Source: CAMYOC01 sp963704875 (lineage in GTDB: Bacteria > Pseudomonadota > Gammaproteobacteria > Steroidobacterales > XN24). From it: a stretch of 64,000 nucleotides of DNA. The notes under the pieces are model-generated. The model did not search any database and was not told the DNA's origin. It saw nothing but the letters and a program-made list of their open reading frames with translations. Shown here in pieces: positions 1 through 8,270 of this stretch. Both the position numbers and the translations under genes were made by a program. Where the stretch lies: positions 1,426,001 to 1,490,000 of the forward strand of contig CAVPIA010000008.1 of the NCBI GenBank assembly GCA_963704875.1, given 5' to 3'. Position 1 is the stretch's first letter; each line of letters begins with the position of its first letter.

Positions 1-476
1 ACCTTGTAACCGCTGACATGCAGCAGGTTCGCAACGCTGTCGCCATAGGCCGCCCCGCGGCCATGCCCGACATGTAGTGGCCCGGTGGGATTGGCCGACA
101 CGAACTCCACGATCACCGAGCGGCCGGCACCACTTTCGTTGCGTCCGTAGTCCGGGCCCCGCGCGTGGATCGCTTCGATCTCCTGCTGGAAGGCTCTCGG
201 AGTCAGTTGAAAATTTATAAACCCCGGTCCGGCGATCGTTGTGGCGCTGACCAGATCAGAATCGGGTAACGCGGCCACAATCATTGCGGCGATATCACGC
301 GGACTCCTGCCCGCGGCCTTTGCCAGCGTCATCGCCACATTGCAGGCGAAGTCACCATGTTTCGGGTCTCGGGTGCGTTCGATCCGTGGTTGATTCTCCG
401 CCGCCTCTGCCGGCAGTGAGTTGCCCGCGAGCGACTGCAAAGCCCGCACAACCAGGGATTCGATCTGGGTTTTCAC
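1..476 (-). CDS. argS: arginyl-tRNA synthetase, N-terminal part (runs off the window)
   Basis: Charges tRNA-Arg with arginine in the cytoplasm. The reverse strand reads VKTQIESLVVRAL from a GTG start, then a GDFACNVAM segment typical of the N-terminal Arg-tRNA-synthetase domain, then SANPTGPLHVGHGRGA, the class I HIGH motif in its ArgRS form. About 158 residues are present and the gene continues beyond base 1. A GAGGA Shine-Dalgarno sits about 6 bases before the GTG. It lies 85 bases downstream of priA on the same strand, the usual gammaproteobacterial order, and no terminator is visible between them, so they may be cotranscribed. Confidence 0.95.
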   Translation of the reverse strand, partial: MKTQIESLVVRALQSLAGNSLPAEAAENQPRIERTRDPKHGDFACNVAMTLAKAAGRSPRDIAAMIVAALPDSDLVSATTIAGPGFINFQLTPRAFQQEIEAIHARGPDYGRNESGAGRSVIVEFVSANPTGPLHVGHGRGAAYGDSVANLLHVSGYK

Positions 477-561
477 CGGATTCCTCGCTCGGGATTCCTC
501 GATGGATCAGGCCGCGCATTCTACAGTGGCCCGGCCAGGGAAAGAAACGCCGAAGCCGCCG

Positions 562-2814
562 TCAGAACAGTTCGACCGGGTCCACGTCCAGCGACCATCG
601 TACGCTTCGCGCGCGCCTGGATTGCTCGATGCCGGCCAGTAATCCGCTCAGTAATTCATGCAGCACAGAGCGTTGGCCGGATTGCAGCAACAGCTGGGCC
701 CGATAGCGGCCAGCGCGCTTTTCCATCGGTGCCGGTGCGGGCCCAAGAATCCGAATCTCCGGCTTGGCCAGCTTCTCGCCCGGCCTCTTGGCCTGGTTCT
801 CGGCCAAGTCCTCGGCCAACTCCTCGGCAAGAGCTCTGCAATGCTGCAGAAACGCGTTGGCCTGATCGCGCTGGTGGGCTTCGGCGCGAATCAGGGCCAG
901 ATAACTGAATGGCGGCCAGCCTGCCAGCTGACGCTGATCCAGCGCAGCGCTGGCGAAGGCGTCATAGCCGCCGCTTATCAGGTCCTGAAGCAAAGGATGG
1001 TCCGGATACGCGGTCTGGATCAGGACTTCTCCGGGACGATCCCGGCGTCCGGCCCGCCCGGCCACCTGCAGAATCGTCTGCGCCAGGCGCTCATCGCTGC
1101 GAAAGTCGGTACCGAACAGACCCTGATCCGCGTTGAGTACACCCACCAGCGTGACGCCCGGGAAATCGTGACCCTTGGTCAGCATCTGGGTACCGACCAG
1201 AATACGGGTAGCACCGCTACGCATGTCATTGAGTATTGCGTCGAGGGTGCCACGCGAGCGAGTGGCATCGCGGTCTATCCTCGCGACCCTGGCGTCCGGG
1301 AAATAGCCATTCAAGGTCTCCTCGATGCGTTCGGTGCCCTGGCCGACCGGCTTGATCTCGCTATGGCATTCCGGGCACTCCGCCGGGATTCGGGTTTCGG
1401 TGCCGCAGTGATGGCAGCACAATTTGTTTCGAGCCTGATGCAGCGTCATGCGCGCGTCACAACGCCCGCACTCGGCCAGCCAGCCGCACTCGGTGCAGAA
1501 CAAGACCGGGGCGTAGCCACGCCGATTCAGAAACAGCATCACCTGGCCGTCGGTCGCGAGATGCCGCTCCATCGCCTCCAGCAACGGCGGGCTCAGCCCG
1601 TCTCGTGCCGGGATGCTGCGCAGATCAATAATTTTCATTTCCGGATGCTGGGCCGCGCCGGGACGTTCCGGCAGCGGCAAACGCAGGTAGCGTCCGCTGC
1701 GCGCGTTCTGCAAGGTCTCCAGGGACGGGGTCGCCGATCCGAGGACGACCGGCACGTCGCTCATACGGGCGCGAACCACCGCCAGATCGCGTGCGGAATA
1801 ACGGAATCCCTCCTGTTGTTTCAACGAGGGATCATGCTCTTCATCAACAATGATCAGGCCGCAATTCGCCAGTGGCGCAAACACTGCGGATCGAGTGCCG
1901 ATGACCACGGGCGCCGTTCCCAGCCTGGCTTCTCGCCAGGCTCTGAGCCGGTCGGCATCGGTCATGCCCGAGTGGAGTACCGCCAGCGGGAAGTCAAAAC
2001 GAGACCCGAATCGCTCTACGAGCTGTGGCGTGAGTCCGATTTCCGGGACCAGTACCAGAGCCTGACGACCGGACAACACCACGGACTCGATCGCCGAAAG
2101 ATAAACCTCTGTTTTGCCGCTGCCGGTCACTCCATGCAGAAGTATCGAGCGAAACCCTGCCAGGGCGTCAGTGATGCCGGCGACCGCGTGCTGTTGCGCG
2201 CTGGTGAGCGCCGGGCCCGGTTTTGCCGCGAGGCTGGGACGGACCTCGATGCGCGTCACCAGCTCGAATTGCTCTGCAAAACCACGCTGGATCAGGCGTT
2301 TGACTGCGTCTCGCCACCAGGGAGCGAGCGCAGCCAGTCTGGCGTCGCTTGCCGTCGCGGGGCCGGACCGCAGGATCTCGAGCAGTTCTGCCTGGCGGGG
2401 TGCACGACGCGCCAACAACGCCAGCTCGGCGCTCATCCCGGGGTCCGTCGCGCGATACGCCTGTTCGACTGCGGCAGGCGGGCGGCCTTTGCGAAGCAGC
2501 CCCGGCAGGGCGGCGGCGCACACTTCTCCGATCGGGTGAGCATAGTAATCCGCAGCCCAGACCAGCAGTCGAAGCAAGACGTCGTCCACCACCGCTTCCT
2601 CATCCAGAACGCGGTCGGCGCGGCGCAGCTTTGACGGTGGCAATTCACTGGCCCCCCCGGTTTCCAGCACCAGTCCTATCTTCGAGCTGCGGCCGAACGG
2701 CACGCGAATCCTGGATCCAGGTACCGGGGCTGGGCCGGCCGCTGGCGCCAGATAATCGAAGGCCCGTCGCAGCGGTGCGTTGATCGCCACCCGGACTAGA
2801 TCGGTGGGGTCCAA
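562..2814 (-). CDS. priA: primosomal protein N' (replication restart helicase PriA)
   Basis: PriA recognises collapsed replication forks and reloads DnaB through PriB/DnaT/DnaC. The 750-residue product shows the N-terminal DNA-binding domain (residues 1-105), Walker A GVTGSGKT (228-235), Walker B DEEH (324-327) and the zinc-binding cysteines CTECGWLAECGRC and CHHC...CPEC (about 440-483) that mark PriA among SF2 helicases. The start is a TTG at 2814 with GAGGG 7 bases upstream; an overlapping GTG is out of frame. An inverted pair of DnaA-like boxes lies directly upstream. argS follows on the same strand. Confidence 0.97.
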   Translation of the reverse strand: MDPTDLVRVAINAPLRRAFDYLAPAAGPAPVPGSRIRVPFGRSSKIGLVLETGGASELPPSKLRRADRVLDEEAVVDDVLLRLLVWAADYYAHPIGEVCAAALPGLLRKGRPPAAVEQAYRATDPGMSAELALLARRAPRQAELLEILRSGPATASDARLAALAPWWRDAVKRLIQRGFAEQFELVTRIEVRPSLAAKPGPALTSAQQHAVAGITDALAGFRSILLHGVTGSGKTEVYLSAIESVVLSGRQALVLVPEIGLTPQLVERFGSRFDFPLAVLHSGMTDADRLRAWREARLGTAPVVIGTRSAVFAPLANCGLIIVDEEHDPSLKQQEGFRYSARDLAVVRARMSDVPVVLGSATPSLETLQNARSGRYLRLPLPERPGAAQHPEMKIIDLRSIPARDGLSPPLLEAMERHLATDGQVMLFLNRRGYAPVLFCTECGWLAECGRCDARMTLHQARNKLCCHHCGTETRIPAECPECHSEIKPVGQGTERIEETLNGYFPDARVARIDRDATRSRGTLDAILNDMRSGATRILVGTQMLTKGHDFPGVTLVGVLNADQGLFGTDFRSDERLAQTILQVAGRAGRRDRPGEVLIQTAYPDHPLLQDLISGGYDAFASAALDQRQLAGWPPFSYLALIRAEAHQRDQANAFLQHCRALAEELAEDLAENQAKRPGEKLAKPEIRILGPAPAPMEKRAGRYRAQLLLQSGQRSVLHELLSGLLAGIEQSRRARSVRWSLDVDPVELF

Positions 2815-3160
2815 GTCACGCCCTCAGTTGTCCACAGAAGCTGTGGATAAGTCTGTGAATTGCCTGTAGCAAGATGGGATTTATCCGTACTTTCGCAGCG
2901 TGGGATTCGGTTTGACTAAAAAATGCCCATGAAAAGCATAAGTACTTTAAAAACAATGTATTAAGCTAGACTACAGAGGCAGATTATTAAGTAATATGGC
3001 TGTCACACTAGAGAAGCCGGGGTCTGTGTGCATAAGTGTTTTTGGCTTATCTGTCCCGGCCCGCGTCAACCCATGCCTGCCCCGGCCGTTGTAACCTCTG
3101 TGGACACGAGATTCAACGTCACCACCGGGGTGTTCCGGCAGACTTGAAGATGGCGCTCCG
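2815..3160. other. divergent intergenic region, AT-rich, between priA and the sigma factor gene
   Basis: This gap carries two DnaA-like boxes near priA, then an AT-rich block (about 2900-3010) that is unlike the high-GC surroundings. A TTGACT hexamer at 2912-2917 with a weak CATAAG 19 bases downstream could be a sigma70 promoter reading toward the sigma operon. I find no credible coding sequence in it. Confidence 0.6.
2828..2850. promoter_or_regulatory. inverted pair of DnaA-box-like 9-mers
   Basis: TTGTCCACA (2828-2836) and TGTGGATAA (2842-2850, the exact reverse complement of the strong box TTATCCACA) face each other across 5 bases, 14 bases from the priA TTG start. Established: DnaA binds TTATNCACA. 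Inferred: DnaA control of priA or a local DnaA-binding site. A chromosomal origin is unlikely here because dnaA, dnaN and parAB are not adjacent. Confidence 0.55.
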
Positions 3161-3760
3161 ATGGCTGATTCTCCCATGGAAGTCTGGCCCATGCGTCACC
3201 CGGGCGAAACCGGATGGGAGGGATCGCTGGACAATACGGCTGCACTGGATGCTTTCCTCAGAAGCGTCGAACGAAGAGCATACGTGATGGCGAAATCGAT
3301 GGTTGCGGATCAGGACGAAGCACTGGATGTGGTGCAGGACGCGATGATCCGGTTCGCCAGACGCTATGCACGGCGTTCGGAGGAGGAATGGCCGCCTCTG
3401 TTCTTCCGCATCGTGATCAACCGATGCCGGGACTGGCAGAGACGCCAGGCCGTGCGCAATCGGGTGATGTTTTGGCGCCGGGACGAGACCTGGCCGGACC
3501 CGGTCGCGATGGCGCCGGGCCCTGCAGGCCAGGAACCGGTCCGGCAATTGATGAACGATGAGGCGATGCAGACGCTGGGTGAGGCGATCAGGACGCTGCC
3601 CGCCCGCCAGCAACAGACTTTTGTGCTGCGCTGCCTCGAAGGACTGAGTGTCGAGGACACCGCCAGCGCGATGGGCTGTTCTGGCGGCACTGTAAAGACG
3701 CAGTATTTTCGGGCGCTTGCCGCTCTGCGGGAACAGCTGGGAGAACACTGGGATGGCTGA
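3161..3760 (+). CDS. ECF-type RNA polymerase sigma factor
   Basis: About 199 residues. Region 2 is seen as QDEALDVVQDAMIRFARRYA followed by WPPLFFRIVINRCRDWQRRQ; region 4 as LPARQQQTFVLRCLEGLSVEDTASAMGCSGGTVKTQYFRALAALR, a sigma70-type helix-turn-helix. The ATG at 3161 has only a weak GAAG upstream; an in-frame ATG at 3191, preceded by GGAAG at 8 bases, is an equally good start. It overlaps the next gene by 8 bases and heads a four-gene operon with exported or membrane proteins, the layout of an envelope-sensing ECF system. Confidence 0.9.
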   Translation: MADSPMEVWPMRHPGETGWEGSLDNTAALDAFLRSVERRAYVMAKSMVADQDEALDVVQDAMIRFARRYARRSEEEWPPLFFRIVINRCRDWQRRQAVRNRVMFWRRDETWPDPVAMAPGPAGQEPVRQLMNDEAMQTLGEAIRTLPARQQQTFVLRCLEGLSVEDTASAMGCSGGTVKTQYFRALAALREQLGEHWDG

Positions 3761-4127
3761 CAACGACCAACAGGATCTGGAGCACCGGGCGCAGGCAGCC
3801 TTCCAGCGTGAACTGCGTCGATTGGAGCCGCGGGCCCGGGATGGCCTGGCAGCTGTGCGGCGTGAAGCGCTTGCTGCCGCCGGGCCAGGACCCAGCTGGC
3901 TTCCCGGGCGTTCTCCGATATGGATGCCGGTTGGGGCAGCAGCGCTTGCGGCGACGGCTCTTGCTGTGGTGCTGATCCAGCACAGCGATGGCACGGATTA
4001 TGCGGAACTGGCCACGGCTGCTCCCAGCGCCGAAGACATGGAGATTTTGCTGGGTGAAGAAGATTTCGAGTTGCTGGACAACCTCGACTTCTATCTCTGG
4101 CTGGACGAACAGACAGAGGCGGGTTGA
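3753..4127 (+). CDS. single-pass membrane protein, putative anti-sigma factor (DUF3619-like)
   Basis: A 124-residue protein with a charged cytoplasmic N-terminus (DLEHRAQAAFQRELRRLEP, about residues 7-30), one membrane helix near 54-72 (WMPVGAAALAATALAVVLI) and an acidic C-terminal tail outside the cytoplasm. The size, topology and position directly after an ECF sigma gene resemble DUF3619-type proteins and fit an anti-sigma role, but I see no ZAS zinc motif. The start overlaps the sigma stop and has GGGAG about 9 bases upstream, so translation is probably coupled. The anti-sigma role is an inference. Confidence 0.7.
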   Translation: MADNDQQDLEHRAQAAFQRELRRLEPRARDGLAAVRREALAAAGPGPSWLPGRSPIWMPVGAAALAATALAVVLIQHSDGTDYAELATAAPSAEDMEILLGEEDFELLDNLDFYLWLDEQTEAG

Positions 4128-4360
4128 AAACCGTGACGGTGCGCTGGCTTGCCGGTTTTGGCTGTCTGGTTTTGGGGCTGAACGCTGTGGCCGCGCAGGC
4201 AGAGGACGCGCCGCCGAGCGAGGAGCTGCTGGAGTTTCTGGCGTTGTGGGAGCCCGAGGACGAAGCATGGCTCGGCGCCGCGCTGGTGGAGACCGAACAG
4301 GAACGCGAGGACGAAGAAGACGTCCCGGGATCGACGGAGACTGATTACGATGAAGACTAG
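4124..4360 (+). CDS. small exported acidic protein, unknown function
   Basis: Seventy-eight residues from a TTG start that overlaps the preceding stop. The N-terminus KTVTVRWLAGFGCLVLGLNAVAAQAEDA is a clear signal peptide with cleavage near AQA-ED; the mature part (about 52 residues) is very acidic (EPEDEAWLGAALVETEQERE). It overlaps the following DUF3106 gene by 11 bases, so it belongs to the sigma operon. I recognise no domain. A role as partner or ligand of the acidic/basic pair with the strongly basic DUF3106 protein is only a guess from charge. Confidence 0.7.
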   Translation: MKTVTVRWLAGFGCLVLGLNAVAAQAEDAPPSEELLEFLALWEPEDEAWLGAALVETEQEREDEEDVPGSTETDYDED

Positions 4361-4859
4361 CGGATGGCTTGTGGTGTTGCTGGCGATGGGATGGCTCATG
4401 GCGATCCCCGCCGCAGCGGATCCGTGGGAGGATCTGAGTACCGACCAGCAGGAAGCTTTGCAGGGCATGCAGCAGCGTTGGGACAGTCTGCCAGCGGCGC
4501 GCCAGGAGCGCCTGGCAGAGGGCGCCAAGCGCTGGTCCGCAATGGACGCGGAACAAAAGAAACAGGCACGGGAACGCTTCCGGCGTTGGCGGCACCTGGA
4601 CAAGGAACAGCGTCAGCAGCTTCGCGATCGCTACCGGGACTTCAAGTCCCTGCCACCGGCAGAGCAGGAACGTATCCGCGAGAACTTCCAGCGATTCCGG
4701 CAGATGACACCGGAACAGCGTGACCGGCTGCGCCAGCGCTGGCAGAAGATGACGCCGGAACAGCGTGACCGGGTGCGTGATCGCATGCGGAATCTGACTC
4801 CGTCCCAGCGTCAGCAGATCAACGACCGGCCCAGACCAGCGCGGCCCGGCGGCGGTTGA
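4350..4859 (+). CDS. DUF3106 periplasmic protein with Arg/Gln-rich helical repeats
   Basis: 169 residues with a signal peptide (KTSGWLVVLLAMGWLMAIPAAA) and then about six imperfect repeats of the form L(S/P)..QQ..L..RW..(L/M), for example LPPAEQERIRENFQRFRQM and MTPEQRDRLRQRWQKM, predicted to be a long helical chain. DUF3106 proteins commonly follow this kind of ECF sigma operon; the repeat resembles CpxP/Spy-like LTxxQ stress chaperones, so an envelope-stress role is plausible but not shown. It overlaps the previous gene and ends the operon. Confidence 0.85.
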   Translation: MKTSGWLVVLLAMGWLMAIPAAADPWEDLSTDQQEALQGMQQRWDSLPAARQERLAEGAKRWSAMDAEQKKQARERFRRWRHLDKEQRQQLRDRYRDFKSLPPAEQERIRENFQRFRQMTPEQRDRLRQRWQKMTPEQRDRVRDRMRNLTPSQRQQINDRPRPARPGGG

Positions 4860-4881
4860 GCTGCCGGTGCTGGCAAAAAGA

Positions 4882-4902
4882 AACCCGGCTCAGGGCCGGG
4901 TT
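4882..4902 (-). terminator. Rho-independent terminator for pntAB
   Basis: Perfect 8-bp stem AACCCGGC / GCCGGGTT with a 5-base loop. Read on the minus strand it is followed by TTTCTTTTT, so it terminates transcripts leaving pntB; on the plus strand the uridine run is absent. Confidence 0.85.
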
Positions 4903-4936
4903 CCGTTGTTCGCATACTCCAAACAGCGTCTTTCTG

Positions 4937-6331
4937 TCAGAGCGCTTTTAGCACCGCGTCGAGGCTCTCCTTGGCATCACCGAACAGCATCCGTGTGTTC
5001 TCCTTGTAGAACAGAGGATTCTCGACCCCGGCGTAGCCAGTGGCCATGCTGCGTTTGAGCACGATCGTGGTGCCGCCCTTCCAGACTTCGAGCACCGGCA
5101 TGCCGGCAATCGGGCTGTCGGGTTTCTCCTGCGCGTCCGGATTGACGATGTCGTTGGCGCCGATAACGACGGAAACGTCCACGTCCGGGAAGTCCTCGTT
5201 GATCTCATCCATCTCGAACACGATGTCGTAGGGGACCTTGGCCTCGGCCAGCAACACGTTCATGTGGCCAGGCATGCGGCCGGCCACCGGGTGAATGCCA
5301 AAGCGCACGTTGATGCCTTTCTCGCGAAGCACTTTCGTGATTTCGTAGACGGTATGCTGAGCCTGCGCGACCGCCATGCCGTAGCCGGGCACGATCATCA
5401 CTTCCTTCGAGTTGAGAAGCATTTCCGCTGTCTCGTCTGGCTGGATGGCGACGATCTCGCCTTCGATTTCGCCACCGGCTGCAGTCGTGCCACCGCCGGT
5501 GCCGAAGCCGCCGGCGATCACCGCGATAAAGCTGCGATTCATCGCCCGGCACATGATGTAGCTCAGGATCGCGCCGCTGGAGCCAACCAGCGCGCCGGTG
5601 ACGATCAGCAGATCATTACTCAACATGAAGCCCGTCGCCGACGCCGCCCATCCCGAGTAGCTGTTCAGCATTGAGACCACGACCGGCATGTCGGCGCCGC
5701 CGATGGCCATGACCATGTGGATGCCGAAAGCCAGAGCGACCAGTGTCATCAGCACCAGCGGCAACATCCCGCCGTCCGCCGCCGCCTGCTGTACGAATTC
5801 GTGACCGAGCCAGATTGCCGCGAGCAGCAGGCCGAGGTTCAGCCAGTGGCGCGCAGGCAGAGTCATCGGCTTGCTGCCGATCCGCCCGGACAGCTTGCCG
5901 AACGCAACGATCGAGCCGGAAAAGGTGACCGCGCCGATCAATATGCCGAGATACGTCTCGATGTTGTGAATGGTTAGCTCTACCCCGGCAAACGAGGTCG
6001 AGTGGCCCATGAAGTTTGCGAAGCCGACCAGCACGGCCGCAAGACCGACCAGGCTGTGCAGGCTGGCAACGAGCTCAGGCATCTGCGTCATCTGAACGCG
6101 GCGAGCCAGTACGATGCCGATGCTGCCGCCGATCAGCAGCGCGACGATCAGGATCGCGTAATGCTGCGTGACCACCCCGAGAATGGTCGCCATCAGCGCG
6201 ATGGACATGCCGATGATGCCGTACCAGTTTCCGCGGCGAGCGGTTTCCTGGTTCGACAGGCCGCCGAGCGCGAGGATGAACAGGATAGTCGCGGCGACGT
6301 AGGAGGCGGTGACGATACCAGCGCTAATCAT
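4937..6331 (-). CDS. pntB: NAD(P) transhydrogenase subunit beta
   Basis: Integral membrane subunit of the proton-translocating transhydrogenase, which uses the proton gradient to drive hydride transfer from NADH to NADP+. 464 residues: eight to nine membrane helices (1-275) and the C-terminal NADP(H)-binding dIII domain with GYGMAVAQAQHTV (dinucleotide fold), GIHPVAGRMPGHMNVLLAEA, VVIGANDIVNP and VLKRSMATGYAGVENPLFY. It starts 7 bases after the pntA stop with GTGAGG as ribosome site, so both form one operon ended by the hairpin at 4882. Confidence 0.97.
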   Translation of the reverse strand: MISAGIVTASYVAATILFILALGGLSNQETARRGNWYGIIGMSIALMATILGVVTQHYAILIVALLIGGSIGIVLARRVQMTQMPELVASLHSLVGLAAVLVGFANFMGHSTSFAGVELTIHNIETYLGILIGAVTFSGSIVAFGKLSGRIGSKPMTLPARHWLNLGLLLAAIWLGHEFVQQAAADGGMLPLVLMTLVALAFGIHMVMAIGGADMPVVVSMLNSYSGWAASATGFMLSNDLLIVTGALVGSSGAILSYIMCRAMNRSFIAVIAGGFGTGGGTTAAGGEIEGEIVAIQPDETAEMLLNSKEVMIVPGYGMAVAQAQHTVYEITKVLREKGINVRFGIHPVAGRMPGHMNVLLAEAKVPYDIVFEMDEINEDFPDVDVSVVIGANDIVNPDAQEKPDSPIAGMPVLEVWKGGTTIVLKRSMATGYAGVENPLFYKENTRMLFGDAKESLDAVLKAL

Positions 6332-6338
6332 GACAACC

Positions 6339-7880
6339 TCACTTTCGGAACATTTCGAGCATGCGTCGGGTTACGGCAAAACCGCCCGCGATATTGATGC
6401 TCGTAATCAGGACAGTGAAACCCGCGATCCACACAATCAGGCTGTGGGCGGAACTGATCTGCAGCAGCGCACCGATAACGATGATGCTCGAGATCGCGTT
6501 GGTCACGCTCATCAGCGGCGTGTGCAGCGCCGGCGACACATTCCAGATGACCATATAGCCAACGAAGCAGGCGAGCACGAACACCGTGAAGTGCGCCATA
6601 AACGATGGCGGGGCGACGGCGCCAAGGCCGAACAGTGCCAGCGCCCCCAGGGCCATGGCAATCATCGGGCCACCGGCTGACCGTTTCTTCTCTGGCTTTG
6701 GCGCCGGTGCGGCGGCCGGCCTGGCGGCTTTAGGCGCAGCCGACAACTTGGGCGCCGGCGGCGGCCAGGTGGTCTCCCCGCCGGTACAGATTGTCGCCCC
6801 GCGGATCGCCTCGTCCTCCATGTTGACGACCAGCTCACCGTCCTTCCCGGGCGTCATGTCTGTCAGCAGGTGGCGCAGATTCGTGCCGTAGAGCTGGCTC
6901 GACTGCGCGGCCAGTCTGCTTGGCAGGTCGGTGTAGCCGATCAGCGTCACGCCATGTCTGACCACGACCTGGCCGGGCTCGGTCAGCTCGCAGTTGCCGC
7001 CCTGCTCGGCGGCCAGATCCACGATCACGCTGCCGTCCTTCATCGACTCGACCATTTCGGCAGTGATCAGGCGCGGCGCCGGCTTGCCGGGGATGAGTGC
7101 GGTGGTGATGATGATGTCGACGTCCTTCGCCTGTTCGGCGAACAAGGCCATTTCGGCATCGATGAACTCTTTGCTCATGACCTTGGCGTAGCCGCCTTCG
7201 CCCGATCCATCCTCGTCCTTGAAATCGAGCATCAGGAATTCGCCGTCCATGCTCTCGACCTGCTCCTTCACTTCCGGGCGGGTGTCGAACGCGCGGACGA
7301 TGGCGCCCATGCTCCTGGCCGCGCCGATCGCGGCGAGTCCCGCGACACCGGCACCGATGACCAGGACCTTGGCCGGAGGGATCTTGCCTGCGGCGGTGAT
7401 CTGGCCGGTGAAGAAACGGCCGAAGTGCTGTGCGGCCTCGACGACAGCGCGGTAGCCGGCGATGTTGGCCATCGAGCTCAGCGCGTCCATTTTCTGTGCG
7501 CGCGAAATGCGCGGCACGCTGTCCATCGCCAGCGCAGTGACACCACGCTCGGTCAGCGTCTTCAGAAGCTCAGGATTCTGTGCCGGCCAGATGAAACTGA
7601 TCAGCGTCTGCCCAGACCGCAGCAAGCCGAGTTCTTCATCCGCCGGTGCCCGAACCTTGAGCACAATATCGCACTGCTTGTAGATGGCGCTGGTGGCGTC
7701 GGCGATCTCGCAGCCTGCGGCCCGGTACGCCTCGTCCGAAAAGCTGGCCTCGGCACCCGCGCCGCTCTGTACGACCACGCCATAGCCCAGTTTCATCAGC
7801 TGGGACGCGACTTCCGGGGTCGTCGCAACGCGCCGTTCGCCCGGATAAGACTCCCGGACGATACCGATCGTTAGCCCCAT
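6339..7880 (-). CDS. pntA: NAD(P) transhydrogenase subunit alpha (full-length)
   Basis: 513 residues, like the E. coli form in which dI and the first membrane segment are one chain. N-terminal alanine-dehydrogenase-like NAD-binding dI shows GIVRESYPGERRVATTPE, RISRAQKMDALSSMANIAGYRAV and VLVIGAGVAGLAAIGAARSMGA; a linker rich in Ala, Pro and Lys (about residues 370-400) leads to four helices (MIAMALGALALFGLGAVAP onward). The ATG has a strong AGGAGGAA 6 bases upstream. Expected to supply NADPH for biosynthesis such as the gltBD pathway nearby. Confidence 0.97.
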   Translation of the reverse strand: MGLTIGIVRESYPGERRVATTPEVASQLMKLGYGVVVQSGAGAEASFSDEAYRAAGCEIADATSAIYKQCDIVLKVRAPADEELGLLRSGQTLISFIWPAQNPELLKTLTERGVTALAMDSVPRISRAQKMDALSSMANIAGYRAVVEAAQHFGRFFTGQITAAGKIPPAKVLVIGAGVAGLAAIGAARSMGAIVRAFDTRPEVKEQVESMDGEFLMLDFKDEDGSGEGGYAKVMSKEFIDAEMALFAEQAKDVDIIITTALIPGKPAPRLITAEMVESMKDGSVIVDLAAEQGGNCELTEPGQVVVRHGVTLIGYTDLPSRLAAQSSQLYGTNLRHLLTDMTPGKDGELVVNMEDEAIRGATICTGGETTWPPPAPKLSAAPKAARPAAAPAPKPEKKRSAGGPMIAMALGALALFGLGAVAPPSFMAHFTVFVLACFVGYMVIWNVSPALHTPLMSVTNAISSIIVIGALLQISSAHSLIVWIAGFTVLITSINIAGGFAVTRRMLEMFRK

Positions 7881-8270
7881 GGGATTCCTCCTGCCGTTTT
7901 GTTCCTGAATGTCTGGGCCCGGCTCAGTTTAGCTTCCTGCGCCGCGTTTACCACCTTGGCGTGCACCGCGGTCTGAAATCCGGCCCGGGTTTCAATTTCA
8001 ATCCCCGAAGCTGTTTCATTCCCCTTTGATCTCAGGCTCCGGAGGCGCGTGGGCTTCTTCTTCGTTCGTTTGCCTGGCACTCTCCGCGGCCACGCCGATA
8101 CCTGTGTCTACCGCTGGGCACCCGCTCGAGCTGGTAGACCCCGGGAGTGTAGTTAATTTGACTGACGATAGCAGTCGTTCTGCCGTGGCGGTGAGTTGTC
8201 ATTGATTTTCCATCGCCGTTCTGGAATAAAAGGCGAGGCGCTTGGCGCCACTCGCGGATGGGTAGCTATT
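7881..8270. other. gap between divergent pntA and the HNH gene
   Basis: Holds the pntA ribosome site and presumably both promoters. A TTGACT at 8158-8163 could be a -35 for the HNH gene but no convincing -10 follows. An open frame on the minus strand ending at the pntA start looks like basic, low-complexity translation without a ribosome site and is not called. I see nothing else. Confidence 0.5.

Noticed and set aside
658..2634. A 658-codon open frame on the plus strand opposite priA
   Set aside because: It is the antisense shadow of priA in high-GC DNA; composition is Gln/Arg/Ala-rich without any domain, and priA motifs are unambiguous.
2815..3160. Possible replication origin because of DnaA boxes and AT-rich DNA
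   Set aside because: Only two clear boxes, and none of dnaA, dnaN, gidA, parA or parB is nearby; a local regulatory site is more likely.
4350..4859. Repeated DNA in the DUF3106 gene as a possible mobile or CRISPR-like repeat
   Set aside because: The repeats encode protein helices, are diverged and have no spacers.
7871..8080. 69-codon frame upstream of pntA on the minus strand
   Set aside because: Basic low-complexity translation ending in the pntA ribosome region, no ribosome site of its own.
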